Both the position numbers and the translations under genes were made by a program. From Benincasa hispida (taxonomy: Eukaryota; Streptophyta; Magnoliopsida; Cucurbitales; Cucurbitaceae), in assembly GCF_009727055.1 (NCBI RefSeq), contig NC_052359.1, positions 15,202,028 to 15,266,027 on the forward strand: a stretch of DNA of 64,000 bases, read 5' to 3'. This document shows, one piece after another, positions 25,341 through 36,399 of the stretch; position 1 is the stretch's first letter; every line of letters begins with the position of its first letter. The notes under the pieces were generated by a model. The model had not been told where the DNA came from. It did no database searches and was given only the letters and a program-made list of their open reading frames with translations.

Positions 25341-25606
25341 GGGGAGTGAGACCAAGGGAGATAAGAAGGCAAGATGGGCTAGGGCTTGGAAGAATGTGGA
25401 TTTTCCGGGAAGGGGAAGCGTTTTTCAGAAGTGGGATTCCGATGAGGGGAAGTGGGAGGGGAGGTTTTAGAGTGGGGAGTGAGACCAAGGGAGATAAAAA
25501 GGCAAGATGGGCTAGGGCTTGGAAGAATGTGGGTTTTCCGGGAAGGGGAAGCGTTTTTCAGAAGTGGGATTCCGATGAGGGGAAGTGGGAGGGGAGGTTT
25601 TAGAGT
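25341..25606. repeat. 133-bp tandem duplication upstream of the MADS exon
   Basis: Two nearly identical units follow each other, with GAGACCAAGGGAGATAA at 25348 and 25481 (period 133). Each unit ends GGGAGGGGAGGTTTTAGAG. On the minus strand the region is CT-rich and leader-like, lying between the right CACTA end and the MADS ATG. The few differences suggest a recent duplication. Confidence 0.9.
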
Positions 25607-25796
25607 GAGAAGTGAAGTAAATGCAGAAAGTTAGAGTGTTGAAAGCGAAGAAAAGGAAGATGATCTTGAGTAACAGAGGGTTTTGGCCTTTAGAAAGGGA
25701 AATGAAAAAACAAGAGCTTGGGTTTTGGCCTTCAGAGAAGGAAATGAAAAAAATGGGGGGAAAATAGAAAGTTAGAGGAAAAAGTGAAGTGGATCT

Positions 25797-25935
25797 TTAA
25801 TGTCGAAATCGACATTAAAGATACTCATACAATGTCAGTTTAAAACTGACATTAAAGATCCGTTTTAAAAAAAAAAAAAACAAAACCGACATTATACATC
25901 CAATTTCACTTTTTCCAACCGACATTAAAGCCCAA
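25797..25935. repeat. Right subterminal repeats of the CACTA element
   Basis: Copies of TTTAATGTCG, CGACATTAAAG and AACTGACATTAAAG in both orientations mirror the left subterminal array. An A-run interrupts the array near 25866-25880. Confidence 0.8.
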
Positions 25936-25951
25936 AATTCTTGTACTGTGA

Positions 25952-26700
25952 CCTATCCTAGCTCGCTAATAGTGGCAACATATGTTATGCTATCATTTTC
26001 AACTTAGGATCCAATATATAGTCCAGCAAAATCTCTTTTGAACCTCTTGAAACATACTACTGCAATATGAATATATTGCCACACAATTGACACATTGGCT
26101 ATGAGACATTATTTCTGTAGTTTCCATTTCTATCAAGTCATCTTCCTCGTTCATTTCCTGATTGGCTCTTCTAAATGAGCCACTATTTTTTTTGTTTGCT
26201 TTCGTTTGCATCTTGTCTATGGGAGACATAATTGGCATTCAAAGTATCCACATTTTCATCAGTACACTTATCACGCACACATTCAATCTCCCAATATTAT
26301 GTTCGAATGTTAGTAATGTGGAATAATGCAAAGAAGACCACATAATTAATTCTATACCTTTAATTTGACAGACTATTGGGATGAGTTCAGCTTCTAACCT
26401 GACTAGAATACAATATATAAGATAATTGAAAGGAACAACTTCACTTTCTAGATTGAGATTTTCAAAGTTTGTTTCATGAATACAAGGGAAGCTAGGCATC
26501 CTCATTAGTCTATTTCCTTGTGGTTTGCAAAACATTCCTTTAGTTGAATTATTTTTGCCCTACTTGTTGCAGCATATTGGTCTTCTAATGCTACCTACAC
26601 TTCCCTTGAAATGCTAAGATAAACTACATCACAAGCCATTGATGCAGTCATAGAGCTCTAGGAGACACCCTAGTAGTGCTTGGCCAATGACCACTCCATT
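25952..26700 (-). pseudogene. Copia gag fragment, right of the CACTA insertion
   Basis: On the minus strand a UBN2/gag-type segment reads RLEAELIPIVCQIKG, where copia gag has GLxxExxPIVxxI. It is followed near 26090 by a zinc-knuckle remnant in which CQLCG is visible in a shifted frame. Stops and frameshifts are numerous. With 21640-22129 it forms one reverse copia element interrupted by the CACTA insertion. Confidence 0.55.
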
Positions 26701-29700
26701 CTTCGTGAGTTGGATTGGATATGGGTTATAAAGTTCATTCGAGCTTCTATTCATGGAAAATGACAATGAAGAATATTAATATAGAATTTGGAACCTCACT
26801 TCTTATTGAGTATTATTATTTGGAGTATTTATACAGCCTTGAGAGTACAAAAATAGCAACATGGAGTCAATTGTGTAGAGTTTGTTACCCAGCCCACAAC
26901 TAAGGAAGCAATAACTTACTCTTATTTTCAATGTCAATAACCCAACACACCCATTAGCCAAAATATTCCCTACAAAATAGAAGAATTGCTAATGCGTTAG
27001 TGACTTTAATGGTGCTTATTCATACAATGCTCACCATCAAGTTACATTTTCATATTCCATCTTTGTTTTAACCAACAAGTTGATGAACTGGTTGTTTTGT
27101 AAATTTAAATTTTAAAAGATTCTAGATTTAAAAAAAATGAAAATTCTAAAATATAATAAGCTTAGGCATGGTCTATTTTATATAATTTTACATAAAAGAT
27201 GTGACAAATCAACTTTATAAAGTACCAAAAAAAAAAATGAAAAATGAAAAATTGTTATAAGAACCAAATTGTTATGTTGCAACAAGTGGCAGATATCTCC
27301 ACTTGGTCCAAAAGTTGACATTTGAACAAGAAATTGTGAATGCCCCTCCTCCTCTCAATGTGACAATGGAATTTTGAGAGCTGAAAAACCAATACACTAA
27401 ACAAGCATATTCCAATATTGCTTTAAGAAAAGGATGGGAAAAAAAGGCAAATATGAAAGATGCCAATTCCATTTAGAAGAAAAATGCACCAAAATATATA
27501 TATATCACAATGTGATTTGGTAGTTAAATAAAGGGCCCTTGGCCCTTAAGAAAATGAAGAATATGGAATGTTTGTACTTAAAAGTAAAGATAAAGAGCCA
27601 AACACCATACCCATAATATATATTCCTTTCCCTTAACTTTGTATAATTAATAATGCATGTTTGGATGAGAAATATTATTTCATGAGTATAAATATTAAAT
27701 ATCTAAAATTTAAATGCTTAAATTTTAAATATCATAAATAATTAATGTAGGTGTTTTGAATATACATAATAATTATTAATGTCGAAAAGTTAAATTTGTA
27801 TGCTTGATTTTAGAGAAATTTTTACTATAAAATGTAAATATTTTTAAATATTTTTTTTATATTTAAAAAGACCCATTTGTTTTATCAATTTTTTTATAAA
27901 AACCAAAATCGAATAATTAATTGGTTATATGTAAAAAAACAATTAAAGTAGTAAAAAATTCAGATTAATATAATTTAATATATTATTTTATCAATTAATA
28001 ATTGAATCACTAAAATAAATCAAATGAATATTTTAACATTAAACATTAATTTCATTATTTAATTTAACTACTAAAAATAATTAAATAGAATATTTATAAT
28101 TATTAAGAAAATTTTATCTTATAAAATATTAATGGTACATCTATAATTGAAATTTATGAAGTCTAAATAACACATTTATATTTTAGTAATTAATTAAAAT
28201 TAGTAGAAATGATTTATTGATATAATTTTATTAATTAATCAGGTTATATTGTTATTGTTACTCTCCAAGATATAAAAAATACCACCTATATGGAAGGTAT
28301 TAAAAAACTCACGAGATAGAAAATTGTAGAGTGGAGAAGAAGTCGTAAATTTAAATTCTAGATGAAGTTCATGTTCAAAATTGAGAGTAGCTTATATGAA
28401 ATTATAATAATGTATTTTTAAGGAGAATGACCGAAGTTTACCTTTTCCTCTTTGCATTAAGATGAGGTATATCTTTTCTTATCTTACATAAGTTAGGAAT
28501 AGATCTGATTGGATCAATGATTAGGTTGCACTTGAACTTATTTGATCCCAAGTCAACTTCATCTTGGATTTATCTTCCCTGTCTAAGCTCCTGATGTCTT
28601 GCATTATTCTTTGATGTATCCTTGTTCATTCTATCCTATAAGTATTGTCTTTTCATTGGTTTTTCACCATGGGTTGACGTTCTTTAGTGTCTTTTACCAT
28701 AAAAGATTTTTCTTACTGGGGGTTTATTTTTCTTTGGTTTATGACTATGGATGTGAAATTACGTATGTCTTTTTCTACAAGACTTCTTCCTTGGATAGTT
28801 AGATTGCGAACAAGTTCAACTTGGTTTTCATCATCTTCTTAATTTTGGAATAGAAAGGTAGAGCACTCTCGTTTTTATAGATGACGCTAACTGTTGATGT
28901 TAAAATCTGGACAATGGAAAACGCATATGATCTTCACGTGATAACAATTGTAAATTTGGAGAAGAGATAACCTGCAAAATAAAGAAAAATTGATAGTTTT
29001 GCTATTCTTGCAACCTCAAAAAGTATCTTTATTTTCCAAAAGATATTTTATATAAAATAAATTGCAAAGTTGTAATATTATATTTTACTTTAATAAAAAA
29101 AATCCTTCATTTACATAATTGACATCTAACCTAACATAGAAATGATTAATTAGGTCGAACAAAACATAACTCAACTAACATACGATATGTATTAACAACT
29201 AAGAGGTATGTAATTCGAATTCTCCCACCTCTACTAGAAAAGAAAGAAACAACATTCTCTTTCAAAATTACGGCTAGATTCATGGTCAAAATTGAGTTGT
29301 TGGTCATTGAAATTTGATCGATATTTGAAATCTTTAAAAGAATGTTATTAATGAAATTTTAATAACGTTGATTAAATGATTAAAACAACTAAACTAAAAA
29401 AACATAATAATTATCAAACAAACCTTAAAACGGACATGGATTTGGTAGGTAAAAGAGGAATATGAACAAAAATATAAAGGGTATAATATTCACGAGAGAT
29501 TGGTAAAAGATATTAAAAGAAGATTAGATTTAGAGAATGGAGTAGGAAAAGAAATTTTTGTGTATAGCTAAAGTCGAATGTTGAATGGATTATTCAAGCA
29601 GTACGGCGGTTGTCCTCCAATCCTTCTTTGAAAAATTAAGAAGAAGATAGGAAAGAAACTACATATAGTATTCACACAAAGTTTAAAGAATATAGAATCC

Positions 29701-30500
29701 CATATATATACTAATCCATCAAATGTTAGTTTAAAGAAAATTATTAAAATATATAAGCCCAAAAATAGACTATTTAAAGCATATTTCATAACACCTTTTT
29801 TTTTTTTTTTTTTCTTTTTTTGGTTTTTATAAGAAGTGGCTTCTTATCCAACCATATTTTCTTTGTTTTCTTATCTAACTTTTTCAAAAGAAAAAAACTA
29901 TATTGTAAAATTTTACCCAAATTTTGAAATCTTTTGGTTCTATAATTTGACTAAAATTTCTCAAAAGTGCCTATAAACGAGTGAAAAACACGAAGAATTT
30001 ATGTAAGAAGTTAGTTATATGACAGATTTAATTTCTAAAAACAAAATCATCATAACTTAGACTCACATAACTAAACACGCAGTAGATAGAAAAAATGTCA
30101 AAACACTCAATAGATACTAATATACTTCTATCAGCGTCTATCAATGATAAACTTATATCAATCTCTATAAAAAAGGATTAAAATAATTTTGTTATTTTGT
30201 GTAAATAGTTACTCTTATTTTTCTATTTTTTAAAATGTTCCTTAAAGAAATATGTATTTTCTCAAATTAATAAAATTTTTACATAAAATCAAATCGAGTG
30301 ACACCAAAGGAGTAAACTATGTGAATTTGTGTTTGGAAGGTAATAGACACGCACTCTAATTCAATCAAATCTATGAGTTAAAAATCAACCAAATAAATTA
30401 ACGATTTTGAATCATACATCACAATGGAATCAATCTAAGGCGAATGAAAACCAAATTCATGGAACCATGAAAGGAGTGATGTGAGTTTTGCATTAGAAAG
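26701..30500. other. AT-rich intergenic region, no gene seen
   Basis: The region is very AT-rich, with a short TA microsatellite near 27497 and a long T run near 29795-29820. Short open frames occur but none shows a motif or splice pattern that I can support. A stretch near 28890-28990 resembles 48750-48830 (shared GTAAATTTG, GGAGAAGA and CCTGCAA words), so part may be dispersed repeat. Confidence 0.5.
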
Positions 30501-30794
30501 AAAATGACACCATATTCTAGTAGCTAAAGGATGGAGAGCTTGGGTAGAGCTTTTTCTTTTATCATCCTCAAAAAGGTAAAAATTTGTATCACATCAAGAT
30601 AATGGCATCTAAGGCAAAGTTGAGAACCCAAATATATGCCTACCCACATTATCACCTCACCATTAACCCAACAAAAAAAGGGAAAACAAAAGCAAGATTC
30701 CAATTGCCTTTACAGCCCTCCAAATATTCCCAAAGCATTTTTGCTCTTGTGCAATGCCATATTTTTTCCCTCATCCTTTGTCTTTAACATGTGT

Positions 30795-30801
30795 TATAAT
30801 A
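30795..30801 (+). promoter_or_regulatory. Candidate TATA box of the small heat-shock gene
   Basis: TATAATA lies 77 bases upstream of the ATG at 30878, which would give a leader of about 50 bases. I see no convincing run of nGAAn heat-shock element units nearby. Confidence 0.4.
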
Positions 30802-30877
30802 TTAATAGCTCCAAGACACACTTCCAAGTTTTCTCTTGCACCCTAGCCACATACTGCTCCACCCCTCCCTTCAAGCC

Positions 30878-33800
30878 ATGGCCACTTCAAAACAACAACT
30901 TGAAGTCCGTAAAGAAGACCACCATACTCCATCAAAATGGACTGTTGCTTTGGGAGAAGATGTTTTTAGAAGATTTCTAGGGCAATCTAACACTGCTGTG
31001 CAAAAGGTGTTCAGCGATGGCTCGTTGTTTAGCCCGTTGCTGTTCGGAAAGTTCTTCGACCCGGCCGATGCTTTTCCGCTATGGGAGTTTGAGTCTGATC
31101 TACTGTTGTCTAACCTTCGCAGCTCTGGAAAATCTTCAATAGATTGGTTTCAAACTGATCAAGAATACGTTCTACAAGCAGAATTACTAGGTATTTTTTT
31201 CACTTATTCCACCTTTTCTGAAAAATACTAATACATTTTTTTTTTTATGGAAAATTCAACCTCAAATCTTGAGATTTTTAGTATAAATTTATGTTACACT
31301 AAATTATGTTCACATTAGCTTAATTACTATTCTTATCATCTCATTTGAAAATTTTAAAATTAAAAGATCAAGCATTAAAATTATATAATTAAGTAATAAA
31401 GAAAATGTGTAAGGAGAAATTTAGTAAAAAAAATTATATGTATATTTTATTTAGTATAATTAGGATTGAAGAATTCAAATCACAAATCTTGTGATTAGTA
31501 CACTCATATACCAATTGAGTTATGTTTATTTTGACTTAGATTTCAAAATATGAAAATAGTATTTAATAGTGTAAAATTAAACATTTAATTGATTTTGAGT
31601 GATTAATGTTATGCTTTTAATCAACTCATATGCTATGATCGATTTTCTTATAGTAAATATTGAAAACCACTTTTGGTCCCTCAATTTTGTTAGAAATATC
31701 AATTTAGTGGATCTTGAACTTTGAATTGTTATAACTTAGTCCATATAATTTTAGTTTTATAACAATTTAATTCTTGTATGTTAGTAAGAAACAAATTTAG
31801 TCACCGTACTTTTAAATTTGTAAAAGTTAATCTCTATTGGAAAAAGTTTTATAAAGATTAAACATCAACTTTTGTTGTTTAACAATTTGGACTTTGTAGC
31901 TCATAAACATATCGAGAGACTAAATAGTTTGTTGATTTATTGCGATTGAGGCATAAGAAATGTAATTAAATCTTAACAATAAAATAAGGACTAAATTGTT
32001 GTATGTTAAAATTTAAAGGCTAATTAAATTGTTACAAAATTTAAAAATACATCTAGATGGTCACAAATGAAAAGTTGGAGGATTTTTAAGATTTTTAGTT
32101 CGGCTAAAAACACTTCCTGAAAACTATTAGATAATTTCAAAATTTATAACCTTATTAATTATTATTTTTTTTCTTTAACTGAAGGTCTAAAAACAGAGAT
32201 GAAAATGGTGGGAGGACAAAGTTACTTTAAATCATAGACTGAAGAACTAAAAAATGTCCCACATCGAAAGACTTTTAGAATCTCGAAGCCTTTAAAAAAT
32301 TTAATTTAAAGTTGTTAGCCGGGATGTGGGTAGGAACACCACGCGCTATTCTAAACCCTAAACCTAATACAGAATTATGGGGAATTTCCCCGGCGTCTAC
32401 CCCGTAGACCTCGAAAATAAACGCCGATGCTTTGCGTGTGGTTTTAAGTTTCCGGTGGTCAAATTACGCCTTTGAGGTTCGTAGGTGGTGTGCTGCTCCA
32501 CCGTGGCCAATTGGTGCCATTGCAGTCACCAGTATCCTCGCCTCTTAATCATCCCATTTTTTATAATATTCCAAAGTACTTTATTTTTGTTATTATTATT
32601 TTTGTATATAATAATACCTTTTTCGTCTTGGTGTTTATTCAGTGGGTTTTTATTCTTTCTTGTTCACTTTAGAAAGCCACTTTTTTTTTCATAGGGTTCT
32701 TAACTTTAAATTTATAAAGTTAACTTTTCTCTCAATTCTACTAGCTTTATCAAATACTTATTTTACACTATAACTCAACTTGTTAAAATATAAACTTTGA
32801 ACTAATTCGAATTCTTTCACATCTATTTGGTTCTTCTTTCACAATCCTTTTTCTATATGCACACAACAATTCTAATTATGTAGAGATCAAATTCTATTAT
32901 TAGTTATTTGTCTCTTAGGAACATATTTTTATCAATAATATATGTCTAGGCACTTGATTGTTTTATTTTATTTTATTTTATATTTTTAATTATTCTCATT
33001 TTAGTAATTTACTATTCAAGAAATTTTTTAATGTAACTAAAACTTTTAATTAGATCAAACAAAAAATTGAAATTATACCACTAAGATGAAATTATAAGTT
33101 TAATTAATGTTTTTTTAAGTTTATGTCTAATCGGTTCATGAACTATAAAAAAAATAAAATAAAATAAAAAATTCTAGTAAGTTTCGAAAATTTTAATTTT
33201 GTGAGTAGGTTACTAAATTTTAAATATAGTGTTTAATAAGTCTTTAAATTTTTAATTTATATTGAATAGAGATCCTTTGAACTATCAATTTTAAGGTTCT
33301 TGATTTGTTCAACATTGTAAAAAACTCAAACATCTATGGGTAATTGTTTTAAATGGTAAAATTGTTGAAAATATTTTTAAATATAACAAAATATCACTGT
33401 CTATCAGTAATGGACCGCGATAGAATTTTTAATTTTATGCTTATTAGGTCTCTAGAAAGTTTCGATTTTTTATATAATAAGTCTTTGACATATTTAACAT
33501 TTTGTTAAAAGAAATTAATGTAACTATTAGACATAAGGTTGAATCTTCTGTTTGATGGACTTTGAAATTCTATTATATTTGTAAATAACTTGGCTTATTT
33601 TTATTTATTTAAAAATAACCCAACATCTATTATATAATTTAACGTAGAAATATATTTTTTTGACAATATGTGAGGTGGGGATTAAACCTCGAGCTTCGAG
33701 GTCAATAGTCCATAATTGATGTCAGTTAAACTATACTCTAGAAATAAAATATTAAGTCTTTTAATAAGCTATATAATAATTATTATTATTATCATTAAAG

Positions 33801-34546
33801 TATTAATAGAAGTTATTTTTACCATAATAGTTTTTGTGAACCTTCTTACCATAACTTTTTTTTAGTACAAAAGGGTGAGAGGATTCAAATATAGATCTCT
33901 TGTTCACAAAAAAATATTAAATATTAGTCAAAGTATTCTCATTTTGACCATTCCTATCATAAAAAAGGGATGATCAATATATTATAGTCAAAACAGGTAT
34001 TATTTTTTATTTTTTAGTAGAAAAGTGCTTTTAACTTTGATCATGGTTAAGAGCATTTCTCAAACATTTATTTTGCAGAGATTTGAAGTTGAAAGGATCA
34101 TGATAAGAGAATAGATTTTAATGCTGAATTATGTATGCAACAACTACATTTTAAAAGACTCTCCAAAGGCCCTTCAATTCTCTCTGTTGCTTCTCATACA
34201 AAAAAAGTTGGGTGATATGTTTGATTTGACACAAAGCAAAATTTGACAAACCACAGAAGCTTGGAGAAATGCATTACAAATCTCCATAGAAGATGGGAAG
34301 GTGTTAGAGATAAGTGGTCAGTTGAAGGAGCAACAAAGAGAAGGCAAGACGATCGTCGATTGGCGACATGTCAATTGGTGGGAGCATGGATACGTTCGAC
34401 GACTCGAGTTGCCCGAAGACGCTGATTGGTCTAGAATGGAGGCTCGTATGAAGAATGACAATGTTCTTGAGATCAAGATTCAAAAGTCAGAAACTAATCA
34501 AGGTGTTGAATCAAAGAGCAAAGATAATTCTGATGAAGATGCTTAA
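30878..34546 (+). CDS. Class VI small heat-shock protein (HSP20 / alpha-crystallin family), two exons
   Basis: Exon 1 is 30878-31190 and exon 2 is 34257-34546, together 603 bases or 200 residues plus stop. The protein begins MATSKQQLEVRKEDHH and contains SKWTVALGEDVFRRFLGQ, LFSPLLFGKFFDPADAFPLW, SIDWFQTDQEYVLQAELL, then after the splice ISIEDGKVLEISGQL and NWWEHGYVRRLELPEDAD. This pattern matches plant 21.7-kDa class VI small heat-shock proteins as I know them, which are of similar length (about 190 residues). They are ATP-independent chaperones that hold unfolding proteins; the alpha-crystallin domain covers roughly residues 90-180. The splice uses GT at 31191 and AG at 34255-34256 in phase 1 and restores the expected residue spacing. 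The 3066-bp intron is long and holds a candidate Pol III RNA gene. The acidic serine-rich tail ends KDNSDEDA. No frameshift or stop is seen, so it is probably functional. Confidence 0.85.
32256..32300 (+). promoter_or_regulatory. Plant snRNA-type promoter: USE plus TATA at Pol III spacing
   Basis: GTCCCACATCG at 32256-32266 is an exact match to the plant snRNA upstream sequence element RTCCCACATCG. A TATA-like TTAAAAAAT begins at 32292, 25 bases after it. In plants this roughly three-helical-turn spacing specifies RNA polymerase III (U6, U3 and MRP RNA genes), while a spacing about 10 bases longer specifies polymerase II. Transcription should begin about 25 bases downstream of the TATA. Confidence 0.65.
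32317..32557 (+). ncRNA. Candidate Pol III small RNA gene in an intron (possibly RNase MRP RNA)
   Basis: The stretch between the snRNA-type promoter and a T6 run is much more GC-rich than the surrounding intron and has no meaningful open frame. Visible hairpins include GGGGAATTTCCCC (32379-32391) and GTCTAC-CCC-GTAGAC (32395-32409), and GGTGG pairs with CCACC near 32485-32505. Its length of about 240 nt fits plant RNase MRP RNA. The block GGGGAATTTCCCCGG resembles the GGGGAAAGTCCCCGG core (CR-I) of vertebrate MRP RNA. I cannot confirm identity without a covariance search; RNase P RNA or an unknown Pol III RNA are alternatives. It lies on the same strand as the host gene. Start and end are estimated from promoter spacing and the terminator. 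Confidence 0.5.
32557..32562 (+). terminator. Candidate Pol III terminator (T6)
   Basis: A run of six T residues follows the GC-rich candidate RNA. An earlier TTTT near 32443 could also stop transcription and would give a shorter RNA of about 125 nt. Confidence 0.45.
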
Positions 34547-34571
34547 GTTGATCATGAGCAAATTTCTAATG

Positions 34572-34679
34572 GAAAATGTGTTTAACTTAAACATAATTTA
34601 CATATTCTCTGTGATTGTGACAAAAGAAAATGTGTTTAACTTGAACATAATTTACATATTCTATGTGATTGTGACAAAA
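34572..34679 (+). repeat. 54-bp tandem duplication in the 3' region of the heat-shock gene
   Basis: Two units of 54 bases start GAAAATGTGTTTAACTT at 34572 and 34626 and end TGATTGTGACAAAA. They differ at two or three positions. They lie just after the stop codon, probably in the 3' untranslated region. Confidence 0.85.
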
Positions 34680-35039
34680 CAACAAGGCATGGATCTCAAT
34701 TATGTGTATGTTAATGTTATTGCTGACCAACTTATATGGATGAGAATACAAACAATTTCAAAATGTCTAGTACTATATACAATTTCATTTCGTTTCTAGT
34801 CTCGAATCAAATTCTTACCGGCTAATTACCATTATTATTATCATAATTTCGTTTACATTATTCTAATTGAACTTGAAAAGAGATCCAAGATTTATATCCA
34901 AACCTTTTATGATAAAGTGATGGCCAATAATTTACTGGTCTAAATTACCTATACATATTGTTGAAATGCCTTAAATCTGTTATCTGGTACTCCGAATGAT
35001 CAAACACAGGGTCTAAATTACCTATACCGGCCTATACAT

Positions 35040-36390
35040 ATTGTTCATGAAGGGATTGAATCTCGTAGTTGAAGTGAATGATTGTTTTACTTTCAATTTT
35101 GTTTTACAAACAACACAAAACAAAAGAATACAACATAAATAATGAACAAACTCAATAGGTTAAGCATGTTTAATTAATTATACAAAGAAAAAGAAACAAT
35201 TTAACACTCTTTAAGAATTCTAGTAATTCTTCTTCTTCCTCAACAAATAACATCAAGATCTCCTCTAGGATGTGAACATAATACCATCACTGGGTCTTCC
35301 CGACTATTCTCTTGATAAGGACTGGTTTGTGTAAACCGACTTTTGAAAGAGAGAGAATTTTGTTGTGGAGAAGAGTTTTTCTACTAAGAACTCTTTCTTT
35401 GTGAAAAAAAAAAAAACTTGAGAGAGATAGGAGGGAGAGTAAGAGATATGGATTAGACACACTAACCCCTTTCCCCTTTTTTTCTTTTAGGTGAAGTAGG
35501 AGAGAAACCACCCACTTTCTATTTATTTATTAAAATTAAATAAAATACATTTAATTTAATTATAATTAATTGATCGAATTAAATTGATCTTAAATTATAT
35601 ATCTCATTATTTAATTAAATGTAGAATTAAATCATATTCAAATGCATATTTTTCTCATAACATATGTTTTTAATATGAATTTCATTCATATTTATTAACC
35701 TATAATTTTAATATGAATCTCCTTCATATTAATTTTTAACCCACAGCTATAATAAGAATCTTATTCATATTATTTTAATATGAATCTAATTTATATGATT
35801 TATTATTTGAATCTTATTATATAGTTTAATTTTGAATTTTATTCAAAATTAACTTTATATTATAATGTATCTATATACATTATATTAATGGTATTATATA
35901 CGATTAATGTTGTTCCCTTAATTAATTTGAACAATATAAATTCTTTCAAACCTAATGGTCTTTGTTTATCCATTATGAGAGAGACCTAATGAACCAACAG
36001 ATTAGAAGCTCCAATGATTCGAGGTTAATTAATTAAACATTTTAATTAAATTAACCAACATTCATTAACTATGGATCACTCCACTTGAAGACTCACAGTG
36101 CACTCTTCACGCTGTAGAAGATTTTGTGTCCATGGATCTAACCATTATAAGTAAGTTGACCCTGCATCAGTTGTTTGCAATTACAATTGGGTCAAATTAT
36201 CGTTGTACCTCTGTAATTACCTCTTACTCCTTAAGTACTATTAATCCCTCTAATGAACAATCTATATATGATCCTACCATAAATCAAGTCCCTCTTGGGC
36301 CAATGAGAGGACAGGTACATTCGTTTTACCCCTGTAATTACCTCTTACTCCTTAACTTGAATCTATATCCAGGTTAGGTGAGTATTCTCC
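35040..36390 (-). mobile_element. Reverse copia 3' LTR (truncated)
   Basis: The segment shares the LTR landmarks of the 1440-3410 and 8736-10702 copies, including the CCTCTAATGAACAA block and the preceding words about TACTCCTTAAGTAC. Its left edge is uncertain and may be TGTTCATGAAGGG near 35043. The right edge is disrupted: a phrase built on CCTGTAATTACCTCTTACTCCTTAA occurs twice (near 36210 and 36330) before gag sequence begins. The start half of the LTR is missing. Confidence 0.6.
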
Positions 36391-36399
36391 ACTAGGCAT

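Larger units (their letters stand above)
22133..25948. mobile_element. Non-autonomous CACTA element carrying a MADS-box exon
   Basis: The left terminus is CACTAGAAGAATTTCGGGC and the right terminus, read inward, is CAGTACAAGAATTTTGGGC. Each is one base from the plant consensus CACTACAAGAATTT. The 3-bp target duplication TGA is exact (22130-22132 and 25949-25951). Both ends carry many direct and inverted copies of TTTAATGTCGGTT, the subterminal repeats expected for CACTA. No TNP2-type transposase is present in 3816 bp. The body holds a MADS-box first exon (minus strand), a CT-rich leader-like region with a 133-bp duplication, diverged repeats at 23760-24110, and a 111-codon frame at 22678-23013 that I do not recognise. 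It sits inside a copia element. Confidence 0.9.

Noticed and set aside
32472..32694. Two overlapping 66-69 codon open frames in the heat-shock intron
   Set aside because: They overlap the candidate RNA and its T-rich downstream flank, and look like chance translations of GC-rich then T-rich sequence.
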